Positions 9,501-16,562 of a stretch of 64,000 bases of DNA are shown here, one piece after another. The notes below the pieces were generated by a model that ran no database searches, was not told the DNA's origin, and saw nothing but the letters and a program-made list of their open reading frames with translations. Position numbers and translations under genes: made by a program. Numbering within the stretch: the first letter of the stretch is position 1; every line of letters begins with the position of its first letter. The stretch comes from Alteromonas hispanica (GTDB lineage Bacteria; Pseudomonadota; Gammaproteobacteria; Enterobacterales; Alteromonadaceae): contig NZ_JAAAWP010000002.1 in the NCBI RefSeq assembly GCF_010500915.1, positions 186,001 to 250,000 of the forward strand, given 5' to 3'.

Positions 9501-9915
9501 TGACATTAACAACATAACTTCCAAAACTGGTAAAACAGCTTTTATCGTCGATGATGTTTCTACTTTGGAAATGTGTTTAAGCCGCAACGTTTTCATTGAT
9601 AATAATGTAGTTGTATTCTTTCCCGCTGACAAAACAAAGGAAGGGCATCTTTCAAAACTATTTTATGTTTCTGTTTTGGCTCTAGTTAGCACAAAGAAAG
9701 TGCAATTAGTTGTTCCAAAACTCGATGATTTGTCTTGGCTTTATAATTTTGAGGAAAAAACGTTTTCAATTAATCAGAGCAACACTATGACTTATGAAAC
9801 AAGGGATATGGTCGTTTTTACTTCTGAAGTATTGGAATCAGAAGACTTAGTTAATGGCGCGGGAGATCGATTTTGGTTGTCTTTTGATTATAATTTATCT
9901 AATTTGTCCTCCTGA
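6568..9915 (+). CDS. Maf-type flagellin nonulosonic acid transferase, with duplicated N-terminal domain
   Basis: Motility-associated factor (Maf, DUF115/MptE-like) proteins transfer pseudaminic or legionaminic acid to flagellin Ser/Thr. The catalytic DUF115 core starts near residue 540 with FVVGNGPSLDK and continues through ALYSIGIVPDFHAEIEI and the SNFAVNWTLELGFKQLYLFG region to about residue 760. Upstream there are two copies of a Rossmann-like module: VLVIFGVGLGLHI...IIYEPN (from about 120) and LLVFGVGVGYQI...FVCEPN (from about 382). The 1115-aa length is well above the roughly 600-700 aa of a simple Maf protein and is explained by this duplication plus a C-terminal extension after about 800. 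It overlaps the fliT-like gene by four bases, so it should be made together with the flagellin chaperones. The coding sequence is AT-rich. Confidence 0.88.
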   Translation: MMLKNINFYLAENEKHQNFIENKVSTNLKQNEIKSLSVFRRLMPALHARIIEKKTSSKSIFVNKDEELDIVDLSTGTALYGDDVSNSIKTHLQMFIENPPRLTHESKSIKSQKLPENVDVLVIFGVGLGLHILDVVKAFKVKHLIIYEPNIDYLRCSLYSNIWPQTFNVAKQKGTMIYLQSEMDGTSIFEDICSLNRTTNFDSVYYYQHYHSLIFDDVIKHLNEMTLTGLEKALVTTRKQLSFIDFITEWPPLVRSNNWCESNLDLNRFEKNLKAFERYFPNIAQDFSEYTANKWKPLANSNGEVNVFHVQTMVPLYSEEPKRDSERANALFKKRPNKEKLILGYSGGKLSHYSHYKMVKKIQDNLSDISEKAEELPEVVKSLLVFGVGVGYQIEELLNDRKVEKLFVCEPNRDFFYASLYAIDWKSLLERIDRNQQRVYLNIGDDGTNLVRDLLGQFHAIGTHTIANTYLTIGYENQALLPAINRLREDLRLIVAMGEYFEHSRFNLSHTEWAIENGIRFQHKPKVIAGARNILDVPVFVVGNGPSLDKLFNVIKYERENAIIISCGTALQALYSIGIVPDFHAEIEINRDSFDWLNRIDDPEYLRKIALISCAGVHPDTSSLFKSTLLTLKSGESSTFLTQKTYREDNLISLRHAYPTVSNFAVNWTLELGFKQLYLFGVDLGFADRSQHHSMASGYYSRKKGELYDYFLHNDTSLLVKGNFQPLVNTKYEFKMSKLVMENCINSYPRVDAYNLSNGAFIHGCKPLHKKDLLITSSDSEKKKALEWVLNCNFAQLDTVNGKILYSESFSDEDLINDIDSLKLLSVKSIKSYKDLEHLIEEHRVLLNQSYSDQRSKFYFLFNGSVNYLNSILTKLMYVSDLEIVVEKSSAVMAFWQEFINAATLSLSIYPSELDSMSSAPRDRQEALLRRYFSQNEIVLESNTNKHELIEFNKTLNIKFDADQFRHHYRVEIVKNIYDINNITSKTGKTAFIVDDVSTLEMCLSRNVFIDNNVVVFFPADKTKEGHLSKLFYVSVLALVSTKKVQLVVPKLDDLSWLYNFEEKTFSINQSNTMTYETRDMVVFTSEVLESEDLVNGAGDRFWLSFDYNLSNLSS

Positions 9916-10013
9916 ATTCAGCCTGCTACTGGCAGCTTGATACGGAAACAATTGCGTCATGTTGGATTTAGGCTTGTTGATAAACACCACATTATCTGAT
10001 TGATAAACACACC

Positions 10014-11078
10014 TCAACTATGCGGCGCCAATTGAAAAGTGTGAATTATTTCCTCACATATTTTTGGTGTGCCTTTCCCTGAAGGTATAATGGATTTGGC
10101 GTTATTGCTCATATCATGAAGGATAGTAGGTAAGCGCAATAAATCCGCCATCCGCCCAGCGAGTTGTTTGATTCCTACCTCATCGAAGTGCCCTATATAA
10201 TCACACACGTTTTTATCTGCTAAACATTGAGAAGTTTCTCTTTGGTTGTCTGCAACACTGATGATTATGGCGGGGAGCCCTGTTACGCACCGTTCCCAGT
10301 GCATACTTCCTCCTGCACCTATCATTAGCGTAGCTGTTTGCATTAAGTGAGACATATTTCTGCTATTGATATGAAGATGAACCTTATGAATGGTCTTATT
10401 ATTGATACACCGGATTTGTTCGCTAATTTCGTTCCGAGCTTTATGGTTATCGTTTATCACCACATTTGCTTCAATACAATTATCGTCCAGTAATCGTAAT
10501 GCATTAAGCGCAAACATTGTCATATTGTGGGGATCGCTTCCACCAAAGCAGATTAGTATTTGACGAGGAGCTTTACATTGTACTTCTGATAAAGCGTAAA
10601 ACTCCTCTCTAAGAATTGCGTAGCTTGGCCCTAATAACAAGCGACAACTCTCGTTTACTAACTCGTTGTAGCGATCTTTATAGTTTTCTAAAAAGTTAGT
10701 ATCAAGCAATAAATGGCAGTCATGCATACGATTCGCTAAATCATCAATAACCATAACTTTGAGGTTACGATTGGTAAGTGTTTGCTCGAATACCCTGTCC
10801 AATTGATAGTGGTCAACAATCCAGACATCAGCCTTGATATGGTCAACAGAGCTCTCGACAGTATCAACAACACTGTGCAAGAAGCCATTCTGGCGATACA
10901 AGCTAACCAGTAGCTGAGCGGATTTTGTACTGACGAAGTGAAAATCGGCTTTAATTCCTAGTTGTTTCAACCGTTGTTTAAGCCCTATGGCTAAAGTTAC
11001 GCATCGCATTCCATGCCCTGCGCCTATTGTCTCTGAAGCATCAACACGAAACGCGATGTGCAATGACCTGGTTACCAT
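10014..11078 (-). CDS. pseG: UDP-2,4-diacetamido-2,4,6-trideoxy-beta-L-altropyranose hydrolase PseG
   Basis: PseG removes UDP from the fifth-to-last intermediate of CMP-pseudaminic acid synthesis, leaving the free 6-deoxy-AltdiNAc sugar for PseI. The N-terminus has the family signature HIAFRVDASETIGAGHGMRC, and the C-terminal GT-B-like half has ICFGGSDPHNMT and LMIGAGGSMHWERCVTGLPA. I start it at ATG 11078 because known PseG proteins begin just before FRVDAS; a 21-residue upstream extension is possible (to 11141) but has poorer ribosome-site spacing. It is the only minus-strand gene in the left half of the island, convergent with maf and divergent from pseI. Confidence 0.92.
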   Translation of the reverse strand: MVTRSLHIAFRVDASETIGAGHGMRCVTLAIGLKQRLKQLGIKADFHFVSTKSAQLLVSLYRQNGFLHSVVDTVESSVDHIKADVWIVDHYQLDRVFEQTLTNRNLKVMVIDDLANRMHDCHLLLDTNFLENYKDRYNELVNESCRLLLGPSYAILREEFYALSEVQCKAPRQILICFGGSDPHNMTMFALNALRLLDDNCIEANVVINDNHKARNEISEQIRCINNKTIHKVHLHINSRNMSHLMQTATLMIGAGGSMHWERCVTGLPAIIISVADNQRETSQCLADKNVCDYIGHFDEVGIKQLAGRMADLLRLPTILHDMSNNAKSIIPSGKGTPKICEEIIHTFQLAPHS

Positions 11079-11463
11079 TGACGTAATAGTCCTTATATTC
11101 CTATGTTCTATAGAAAGTGTAACACAGCGGATAGCGAGCATACCTACTTAGTAATATTCAAAAAAACGCAGCAATGAAGAAATTGAGCAAGAAATGGGTG
11201 AATTTACACTATTAAGGTAACTGTCAGTATGTGGTGGCAATATATACGGCTAGTTTGGCTGATATGGCTTACTGGGAGCTAAAGTTTTCATACTAATGTA
11301 CCGATAAAGACACTGTGAATCAGCAGAGAAAAGACGCACTCTGCAAACAAATGAAGAGTTTTTTGCATACGGTAAGTCTTTAAAAGTAAGATACCGGCAA
11401 AACAATAAAAAAGCAGTGGCGAATCGTTAATACGTCATTGCGCAATTAAATGGTATTCGTTTT
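11079..11463. other. Divergent pseG/pseI intergenic region
   Basis: No gene is seen. The region must carry promoters for both directions. On the plus strand a sigma-28-like motif lies at 11280-11307. I see no clear operator repeats. Confidence 0.6.
11280..11307 (+). promoter_or_regulatory. Sigma-28 (FliA) promoter candidate for pseI operon
   Basis: TAAAGTTT at 11280-11287 matches the enterobacterial FliA -35 consensus exactly; ACCGATAA at 11300-11307 is one mismatch from GCCGATAA. The TAAA to -10 spacer is 16 bases, as in the flagellin 2 motifs here. It lies about 157 bases before pseI. Confidence 0.55.
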
Positions 11464-12513
11464 ATGAAAAAAGTAAAACTCGGACATCGGTTAGTAGGCG
11501 CCTCTCACCCACCTTTTGTTATCGCTGAGTTATCAGGCAATCATGGGCAGTCATTTGATAAAGCTATCGAACTCGTTGATTTGGCCGCTGATTCGGGTGC
11601 CCATGCCATAAAGCTCCAAACCTATACACCAGATACGATCACCCTCAATATTCATGAAGGCGAGTTTTTTATTAGTGATCCCAATAGTCTCTGGAAAGGG
11701 AATTCTTTGTATAATTTATATGCTAAAGCAATGACCCCATGGGAATGGCATAAAGACATTTTTGAACACGCAAAAAGCAAAGGTTTAATTGCGTTTAGCT
11801 CTCCTTTTGATCTTACAGCAGTAGAGTTTTTAGAGTCTTTAGATGTACCTTGTTACAAAATAGCTTCGTTCGAAAATACAGATCATGGGTTGCTGGAAGC
11901 CGTGGCAAAAACGGGCAAGCCTGTGATTTTGTCTACGGGTATGGCTAGTCAATCTGAGCTCGCCGAGTCGGTGGAAGTACTACGAGAGAATGGCTGCTCC
12001 GAATTGGTATTATTGAAATGTACTAGCAATTACCCGGCCCGTCCGCTAGATGCCAATTTACGCACCATCCCTCATTTGACTGATTTGTTTAATTGCCCAG
12101 CTGGACTTTCTGATCATACCGAAGGTATAGGTGTAGCTGTGGCATCGGTAGCCTTGGGGGCAAGTGTTATCGAGAAACACTTTGTTTCAAATAGGAACGA
12201 AGGCGGCGTTGACGCAGAATTTTCTCTTGAGCCATTCGAATTGAAAATGTTAGTGGATGAGGTACGGCGTGCATACGACGCTTTAGGGGAGGTTTTCTAT
12301 GGCTGCACAGATAAAGAAATAGTGTCAAGAATGGATAGACGGTCGCTGTACATTTCGAAAGATATGAAAGCCGGAGAAATTTTAACAAAAGAAAATTTGA
12401 GGTCGGTAAGACCTGGGCTAGGGTTACCTACCAAATATTTACCGTTGTTACTCAGCAGAAAAATATTGAAAGATGTTAAAGCGGGCACGGCAATGTGTTG
12501 GGAACTGGTATAG
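11464..12513 (+). CDS. pseI: Pseudaminic acid synthase PseI (NeuB family)
   Basis: PseI condenses the 2,4-diacetamido sugar made by PseG with phosphoenolpyruvate to give pseudaminic acid, a metal-dependent reaction. The NeuB-type TIM barrel is clear: FVIAELSGNHGQSFDKAIEL near residue 20, HAIKLQTYTPDTITLN, the KIASFENTDHGLLEAV strand, ILSTGMAS, and GLSDHTEGIGVAVASVALGA with EKHF. A C-terminal SAF (antifreeze-like) domain follows from about residue 285. The 349-aa length is standard. The stop TAG overlaps the GTG start of pseH by one base, so pseI and pseH are coupled. Confidence 0.95.
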   Translation: MKKVKLGHRLVGASHPPFVIAELSGNHGQSFDKAIELVDLAADSGAHAIKLQTYTPDTITLNIHEGEFFISDPNSLWKGNSLYNLYAKAMTPWEWHKDIFEHAKSKGLIAFSSPFDLTAVEFLESLDVPCYKIASFENTDHGLLEAVAKTGKPVILSTGMASQSELAESVEVLRENGCSELVLLKCTSNYPARPLDANLRTIPHLTDLFNCPAGLSDHTEGIGVAVASVALGASVIEKHFVSNRNEGGVDAEFSLEPFELKMLVDEVRRAYDALGEVFYGCTDKEIVSRMDRRSLYISKDMKAGEILTKENLRSVRPGLGLPTKYLPLLLSRKILKDVKAGTAMCWELV

Positions 12514-13085
12514 TGAAAAAGTTGCAGACAATGTGGCACCAAGAAACAATCAATGCATTTAACGTTGTGTTAAAACCGGTGATGATTGACGACCTTGAAT
12601 TATTAAGGGAATGGAGAAATAGACCTGATATACGTCAGTATATGTTTGAACAAAATGAAATTTCTTCAGTACAGCAGCGACAATGGTTTTCAAAAGTCAG
12701 TGTCGATAAAACACAATTGCAATTCGTAATCTGCTACAAAGAAAAACGAATTGGCGCTTGCAACCTAAAAAGCTCGAATTCGGTTGCGATTGACGCATGT
12801 ATAAGTGCTGAGTCAGGAATGTATATAGCAGATAACAAGTATCGCGGTACTATACTCGCTTTTTTCGCGGCGCTCGCATTAAATGAGTTTGCCTTTTTAA
12901 GCCTTGATTTACGCGCCATTGTTGCAAAGGTGAAGAGAAGCAATGTAGGCGCATTGCGTTTTAATGAGCAACTAGGTTATGTCACCGATGATTACCAGTC
13001 GAGTGAAGAGGTGATCAGTTTAACGCTAGTCTCTGAAGCACATCAGCGAGCCGCTAGAAACTTCGCAAGATTTATTAGGAATTAA
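12513..13085 (+). CDS. pseH: UDP-4-amino-4,6-dideoxy-AltNAc N-acetyltransferase PseH
   Basis: GNAT-fold acetyltransferase that adds the 4-N-acetyl group in pseudaminic acid synthesis. The N-terminal part reads VVLKPVMIDDLELLREWRN, followed by RQYMFEQNEIS and QQRQWFSKV, the usual PseH/RimJ-like order; SNVGALRFNEQLGY near residue 145 is the C-terminal GNAT motif. I start it at GTG 12513, which overlaps the pseI stop; ATG 12531 is an alternative. It could act on another amino sugar, but the presence of the five other Pse enzymes makes PseH the best call. Confidence 0.85.
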   Translation: MKKLQTMWHQETINAFNVVLKPVMIDDLELLREWRNRPDIRQYMFEQNEISSVQQRQWFSKVSVDKTQLQFVICYKEKRIGACNLKSSNSVAIDACISAESGMYIADNKYRGTILAFFAALALNEFAFLSLDLRAIVAKVKRSNVGALRFNEQLGYVTDDYQSSEEVISLTLVSEAHQRAARNFARFIRN

Positions 13086-13086
13086 G

Positions 13087-13338
13087 ATGAGTAATGAACC
13101 CACAAATAACGAGAAGCTGATTTCATCATTCGCCACATCATTAGTGATCCCCGAATCGCAAGTAAGCGAAAGTCTCGCGTACAATACGATTAACGAGTGG
13201 GATTCAACGGCACATATGTTATTGATTGCAGAGTTAGAGAACACATTCAATGTGATGTTGGATACTGATGATATTATTGACTTAAGTTCGGTGAATAAAG
13301 CGAAAGAGATATTGGCTAAGCATGGAATAACATTTTAA
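13087..13338 (+). CDS. Acyl carrier protein
   Basis: An 83-aa acidic four-helix carrier protein. The phosphopantetheine site is Ser40 in EWDSTAHMLLIAELEN, and the helix after it (FNVMLDTDDIIDLSSVNKAKEIL) fits the PP-binding fold. It is distinct from housekeeping AcpP (which has DSLD), so it is a dedicated carrier for this pathway. It starts two bases after pseH and overlaps the following SDR gene, forming one tight operon with ligase, LuxE-like and LuxC-like genes. The acyl group it carries is not known. Confidence 0.9.
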   Translation: MSNEPTNNEKLISSFATSLVIPESQVSESLAYNTINEWDSTAHMLLIAELENTFNVMLDTDDIIDLSSVNKAKEILAKHGITF

Positions 13339-14084
13339 TGAATACCAGTGCACCCATCACTCTTATCACGGGCGCGAGTAAGGGAATTGGTCGGGCGTGT
13401 GCGTTAATGTTTGCTGAACAGAAACACGAATTAATACTCGTAGCAAGGGACGGCGAAAAACTCGCCGAGGTTACTGAAGCATGTAAGAATTTTGGAGCGA
13501 TAGCGCACTACTTTGTGACCGATCTTAGCGATAGCCAATCAGTAGTTCAACTTTTCAAAAATATCCAATGCTTACTGGCAAATCGGCCTTTAAGCAATGC
13601 TATTCATTGTGCTGGGCAAATGCGAGACGCTATGTTGAGTATGACACGTGTAAACGATGTAGAGAGTCTATTGACGATCAATGTAGCAGCGTCTATACAA
13701 ATTTGCCAACTTGTGAGTCGTTTGATGATCCGTTATAAAACAGGTCATCTTCTATTAGTGTCATCAAAGGTTGCTGAAGTTGGTTCCCCTGGCCAATCTG
13801 TATATGCAGCAACAAAAGGTGCTATTTCTTCGTTTGTAAAATCACTAGCAAAAGAACTTGGTCCAATAGGTATTAGAGTTAATGCGATTTCACCTGGATT
13901 TATTGAAACAGATCTTACTGCTCACTACTCTTCACAAAAAAAGGAGCAATTGAAAGAAAGCATTAGCTTACGACGTTTGGGGCAGGCGGAAGATGTAGCT
14001 TCTGTCGCTAAATTCTTATGTTCAAAAGAGGCTGCTTATGTAACCGGACATATAATGTCGGTCGACGGCGGATTAAGCTTGTGA
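13338..14084 (+). CDS. SDR family 3-oxoacyl-ACP reductase-like (FabG-like)
   Basis: Classical 248-aa short-chain dehydrogenase. It has the NAD(P) motif TGASKGIG (residues 11-18), the NAIHCAGQM loop, catalytic Ser in LLVSSK, and YAATK with Tyr156 and Lys160. The C-terminus (RLGQAEDVASVAKFLCS, YVTGHIMSVDGG) is FabG-like. Directly after an ACP gene, the simplest role is reduction of a 3-oxoacyl group on that carrier to a 3-hydroxyacyl group, such as those found as N-acyl groups on some flagellin sugars (family knowledge; inference here). Its stop overlaps the next start. Confidence 0.88.
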   Translation: MNTSAPITLITGASKGIGRACALMFAEQKHELILVARDGEKLAEVTEACKNFGAIAHYFVTDLSDSQSVVQLFKNIQCLLANRPLSNAIHCAGQMRDAMLSMTRVNDVESLLTINVAASIQICQLVSRLMIRYKTGHLLLVSSKVAEVGSPGQSVYAATKGAISSFVKSLAKELGPIGIRVNAISPGFIETDLTAHYSSQKKEQLKESISLRRLGQAEDVASVAKFLCSKEAAYVTGHIMSVDGGLSL

Positions 14085-15490
14085 CTGATGCAGCCCGGCC
14101 TTACACCTTTGTACATCGACTAGATCGATTTGGTGAACACCCAGCCTATTACTTACCGAGTGGTGAAGTGATAAGTTACGCTTATTTGGAAAAACTTGTT
14201 GAGAAAAAAGAAAAGCGGCTTGATGAAATTATTCCTGTGGGTTCATTAAGTGCATTGTCGTTTAGTACAACACTAGATAATGTGGTCACCTATATCGCAG
14301 CATTGCGTTTAGGAAGAGCGTTGCTTTTGTTGTCTCCTAGGCTATCTGAAGAAGGCAGGACTCGGCTCCTAAAAAAACTAAAGATTGCGATCTTCATAAA
14401 CGCAGATGGCACTGTGGTAGAAACAGGCTATACCCAAAATGTACGCAGGGATTGCGCATTAATGTTAAGCACTTCTGGCAGCTCAGGTTCACCTAAGTCG
14501 GTTATGCTAACATTAGATAATTTACACGCGAATGCCTGCGCTATCTCTCAGTATTTACCTATTGTAAATGAAGATAGAGCCATTACTTCGCTGCCACTTT
14601 TTTATTCATATGGTTTGTCTATATTAAATAGCCATTTGTATAAAGGAGCGTCAGTTTTACTGACTGAAGCGCCGGTTCTAAGTAAACTGTTTTGGAATCA
14701 ATTTAGCAAGTTTGCAATAAGTAGTTTATCCGGCGTCCCTTTCCACTATCAACTCTTTCGTCAGTTGCGATTAGAGCGACAGGCATACCCGCATCTTCGT
14801 TACTTCACTCAGGCAGGCGGAAAGCTAACGCAAGTTCAGGCTGATTATGTGAAAACCCTGTCAAACCAGTTCAAAATACCCGCATTCCTCATGTATGGGC
14901 AAACCGAAGCAACGGCACGTATTGCTTATTTACCGCCGCACCTACTCAATACCTACTCAGATTGTATTGGGCGTGTAATCCCGGAGGGCGAATTGCTTAT
15001 CCGTGATTTGGACACTAATAATAAAATTACCGCCCCTTATGTGGCGGGTGAGCTGTGTTATCGTGGACCAAATGTGATGCTAGGGTATGCAAGTTGTGCG
15101 AGAGATTTATCTTTGAACGAGCGCGTAAGTGAACTTAGAACGGGGGATATTGCAGAGCAACTACCGAATGGTTTATTCCGTATTGTCGGTCGATTGAGCA
15201 GAATGATTAAGATTCAAGGCCAGCGGTTGCAACTCGATGATATTGAAGTGATATTATGCAAATTTAATGTGCCACTATGCTGCTATGGAATGGATGATCT
15301 ACTGATTATTGGTTACGTAGGAGGTGACAATGATCTCGCAGAGCAGATAACGCATTATCTTAGGGAGTCTTTAGCTATTCATCCTTCATTTATTAAAGTT
15401 GTCAAACTGGATTCAATCCCGTTACTGGCAAATGGCAAAGTAAATTATCAGAGCCTGCTTCTAGCTGCTAAAGAGTCATTATCATGTTGA
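14081..15490 (+). CDS. AMP-dependent acyl ligase (ANL superfamily)
   Basis: Activates a carboxylic acid as acyl-AMP and passes it to a thiol, probably the neighbouring carrier protein. Motifs in order: P-loop LSTSGSSGSPKS (about 129-140), FYSYGLSI, MYGQTEAT near residue 273, LRTGDIAE, and a C-terminal lysine region with VKLDSIPLLANGKVNYQSLL. The start GTG 14081 overlaps the SDR stop and gives 469 aa. The protein is somewhat shorter than many acyl-CoA synthetases and resembles carrier-protein-loading ligases. Substrate cannot be read from sequence. Confidence 0.87.
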   Translation: MTDAARPYTFVHRLDRFGEHPAYYLPSGEVISYAYLEKLVEKKEKRLDEIIPVGSLSALSFSTTLDNVVTYIAALRLGRALLLLSPRLSEEGRTRLLKKLKIAIFINADGTVVETGYTQNVRRDCALMLSTSGSSGSPKSVMLTLDNLHANACAISQYLPIVNEDRAITSLPLFYSYGLSILNSHLYKGASVLLTEAPVLSKLFWNQFSKFAISSLSGVPFHYQLFRQLRLERQAYPHLRYFTQAGGKLTQVQADYVKTLSNQFKIPAFLMYGQTEATARIAYLPPHLLNTYSDCIGRVIPEGELLIRDLDTNNKITAPYVAGELCYRGPNVMLGYASCARDLSLNERVSELRTGDIAEQLPNGLFRIVGRLSRMIKIQGQRLQLDDIEVILCKFNVPLCCYGMDDLLIIGYVGGDNDLAEQITHYLRESLAIHPSFIKVVKLDSIPLLANGKVNYQSLLLAAKESLSC

Positions 15491-16560
15491 TAGAGCAAGC
15501 CCCCTATGAGTTAACGGTAGCAAAGAAAGCGCCTTTGCTATTAGCTCAACTAAATAGTTTAACTGCCCATCACCGTGAATTCTGTAGCGAATATGAATCT
15601 GTTGTGACTGCTCAATGGCCTAACTATGCAGTGGCGAACCAACTAGCAGCAGTTCCATATCTCGCGGTTAGTCTTTTTAAGCATCTCTCGTTAAAGTCTA
15701 TTCCAGACAGTGAAGTGTTTAAAACTCTTTACTCTAGCGGTACGACAGGGAATCCGTCAAAAATTGCCTTAGACAGGGAGACGGCCGGACTCCAATCGAA
15801 GACACTAGTAAAAATTATGCAACATTGGTTGGGGAAAGAGCGCAGACCGATGCTAATTATAGATAAGCCCTCCATATTAGATGCACGTAATAGCTTTTCC
15901 GCACGCGCGGCAGGGATTAAAGGTTTGTCATTCATGGGGCGAAACCATTGCTACGCGCTAAATGAAGACATGAGTGTAAATATTGATGCCGTGCAGCAGT
16001 TTTGTTCCGAGTTTGCGGCTAAACCAGTACTTGTGTTTGGTTTCACTTTTATGGTTTGGCAGTATTTCGTCGAGCAGCTGAAACAATCGAAACAGCGAAT
16101 ATCGCTACCCAATGCTATTCTACTCCATAGCGGGGGATGGAAAAAACTTGAAGATCGCGCTGTTGATAATGCTACGTTTAAACAAGCCGTGTTGGAACAC
16201 ACAGATATTCCAAAAGTGCATAATTTTTACGGATTGGTAGAGCAAGTTGGGTCAATTTTTGTGGAGTGTGAACAAGGGCACCTACATTGTTCGAGTTATT
16301 CAGATGTATTAGTGAGAGATGCTGAAACCTGGCACCCATTGCCGCTAGGTAAAGAAGGTATTTTGCAACTGATGTCAGTTTTGCCTAAGAGTTACCCAGG
16401 ACACAGCCTACTAACAGAGGATAGAGCAGTAATATTAGGGGAAGACGATTGTCTTTGTGGCAGAAAAGGGAAGTATTTCAATATTAAAGGGCGACTACCT
16501 AAAGTTGATATGAGAGGTTGTAGCGATACTTTTACTCCAACAGTTAGGGAACGAAGCTGA
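15484..16560 (+). CDS. LuxE-like acyl-protein synthetase
   Basis: LuxE-type enzymes (358 aa here, close to LuxE length) adenylate a fatty acid and transfer the acyl group to their own Cys before passing it to LuxC. The adenylate-binding segment is YSSGTTGNPSKIALD (residues 83-97), followed by the LuxE-like stretch MLIIDKPSILDARNSFSARA and the HNFYGLVEQVGSIFVECEQG region. The start ATG 15484 overlaps the ligase stop. It is immediately followed by a LuxC-like reductase gene (2-base gap), the pair seen in bioluminescence operons, but there is no luciferase gene nearby. Confidence 0.85.
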   Translation: MLIEQAPYELTVAKKAPLLLAQLNSLTAHHREFCSEYESVVTAQWPNYAVANQLAAVPYLAVSLFKHLSLKSIPDSEVFKTLYSSGTTGNPSKIALDRETAGLQSKTLVKIMQHWLGKERRPMLIIDKPSILDARNSFSARAAGIKGLSFMGRNHCYALNEDMSVNIDAVQQFCSEFAAKPVLVFGFTFMVWQYFVEQLKQSKQRISLPNAILLHSGGWKKLEDRAVDNATFKQAVLEHTDIPKVHNFYGLVEQVGSIFVECEQGHLHCSSYSDVLVRDAETWHPLPLGKEGILQLMSVLPKSYPGHSLLTEDRAVILGEDDCLCGRKGKYFNIKGRLPKVDMRGCSDTFTPTVRERS

Positions 16561-16562
16561 CT

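Noticed and set aside
11079-11141. 21-residue N-terminal extension of PseG
   Set aside because: Known PseG proteins start near FRVDAS and the downstream ATG has the better spacing.
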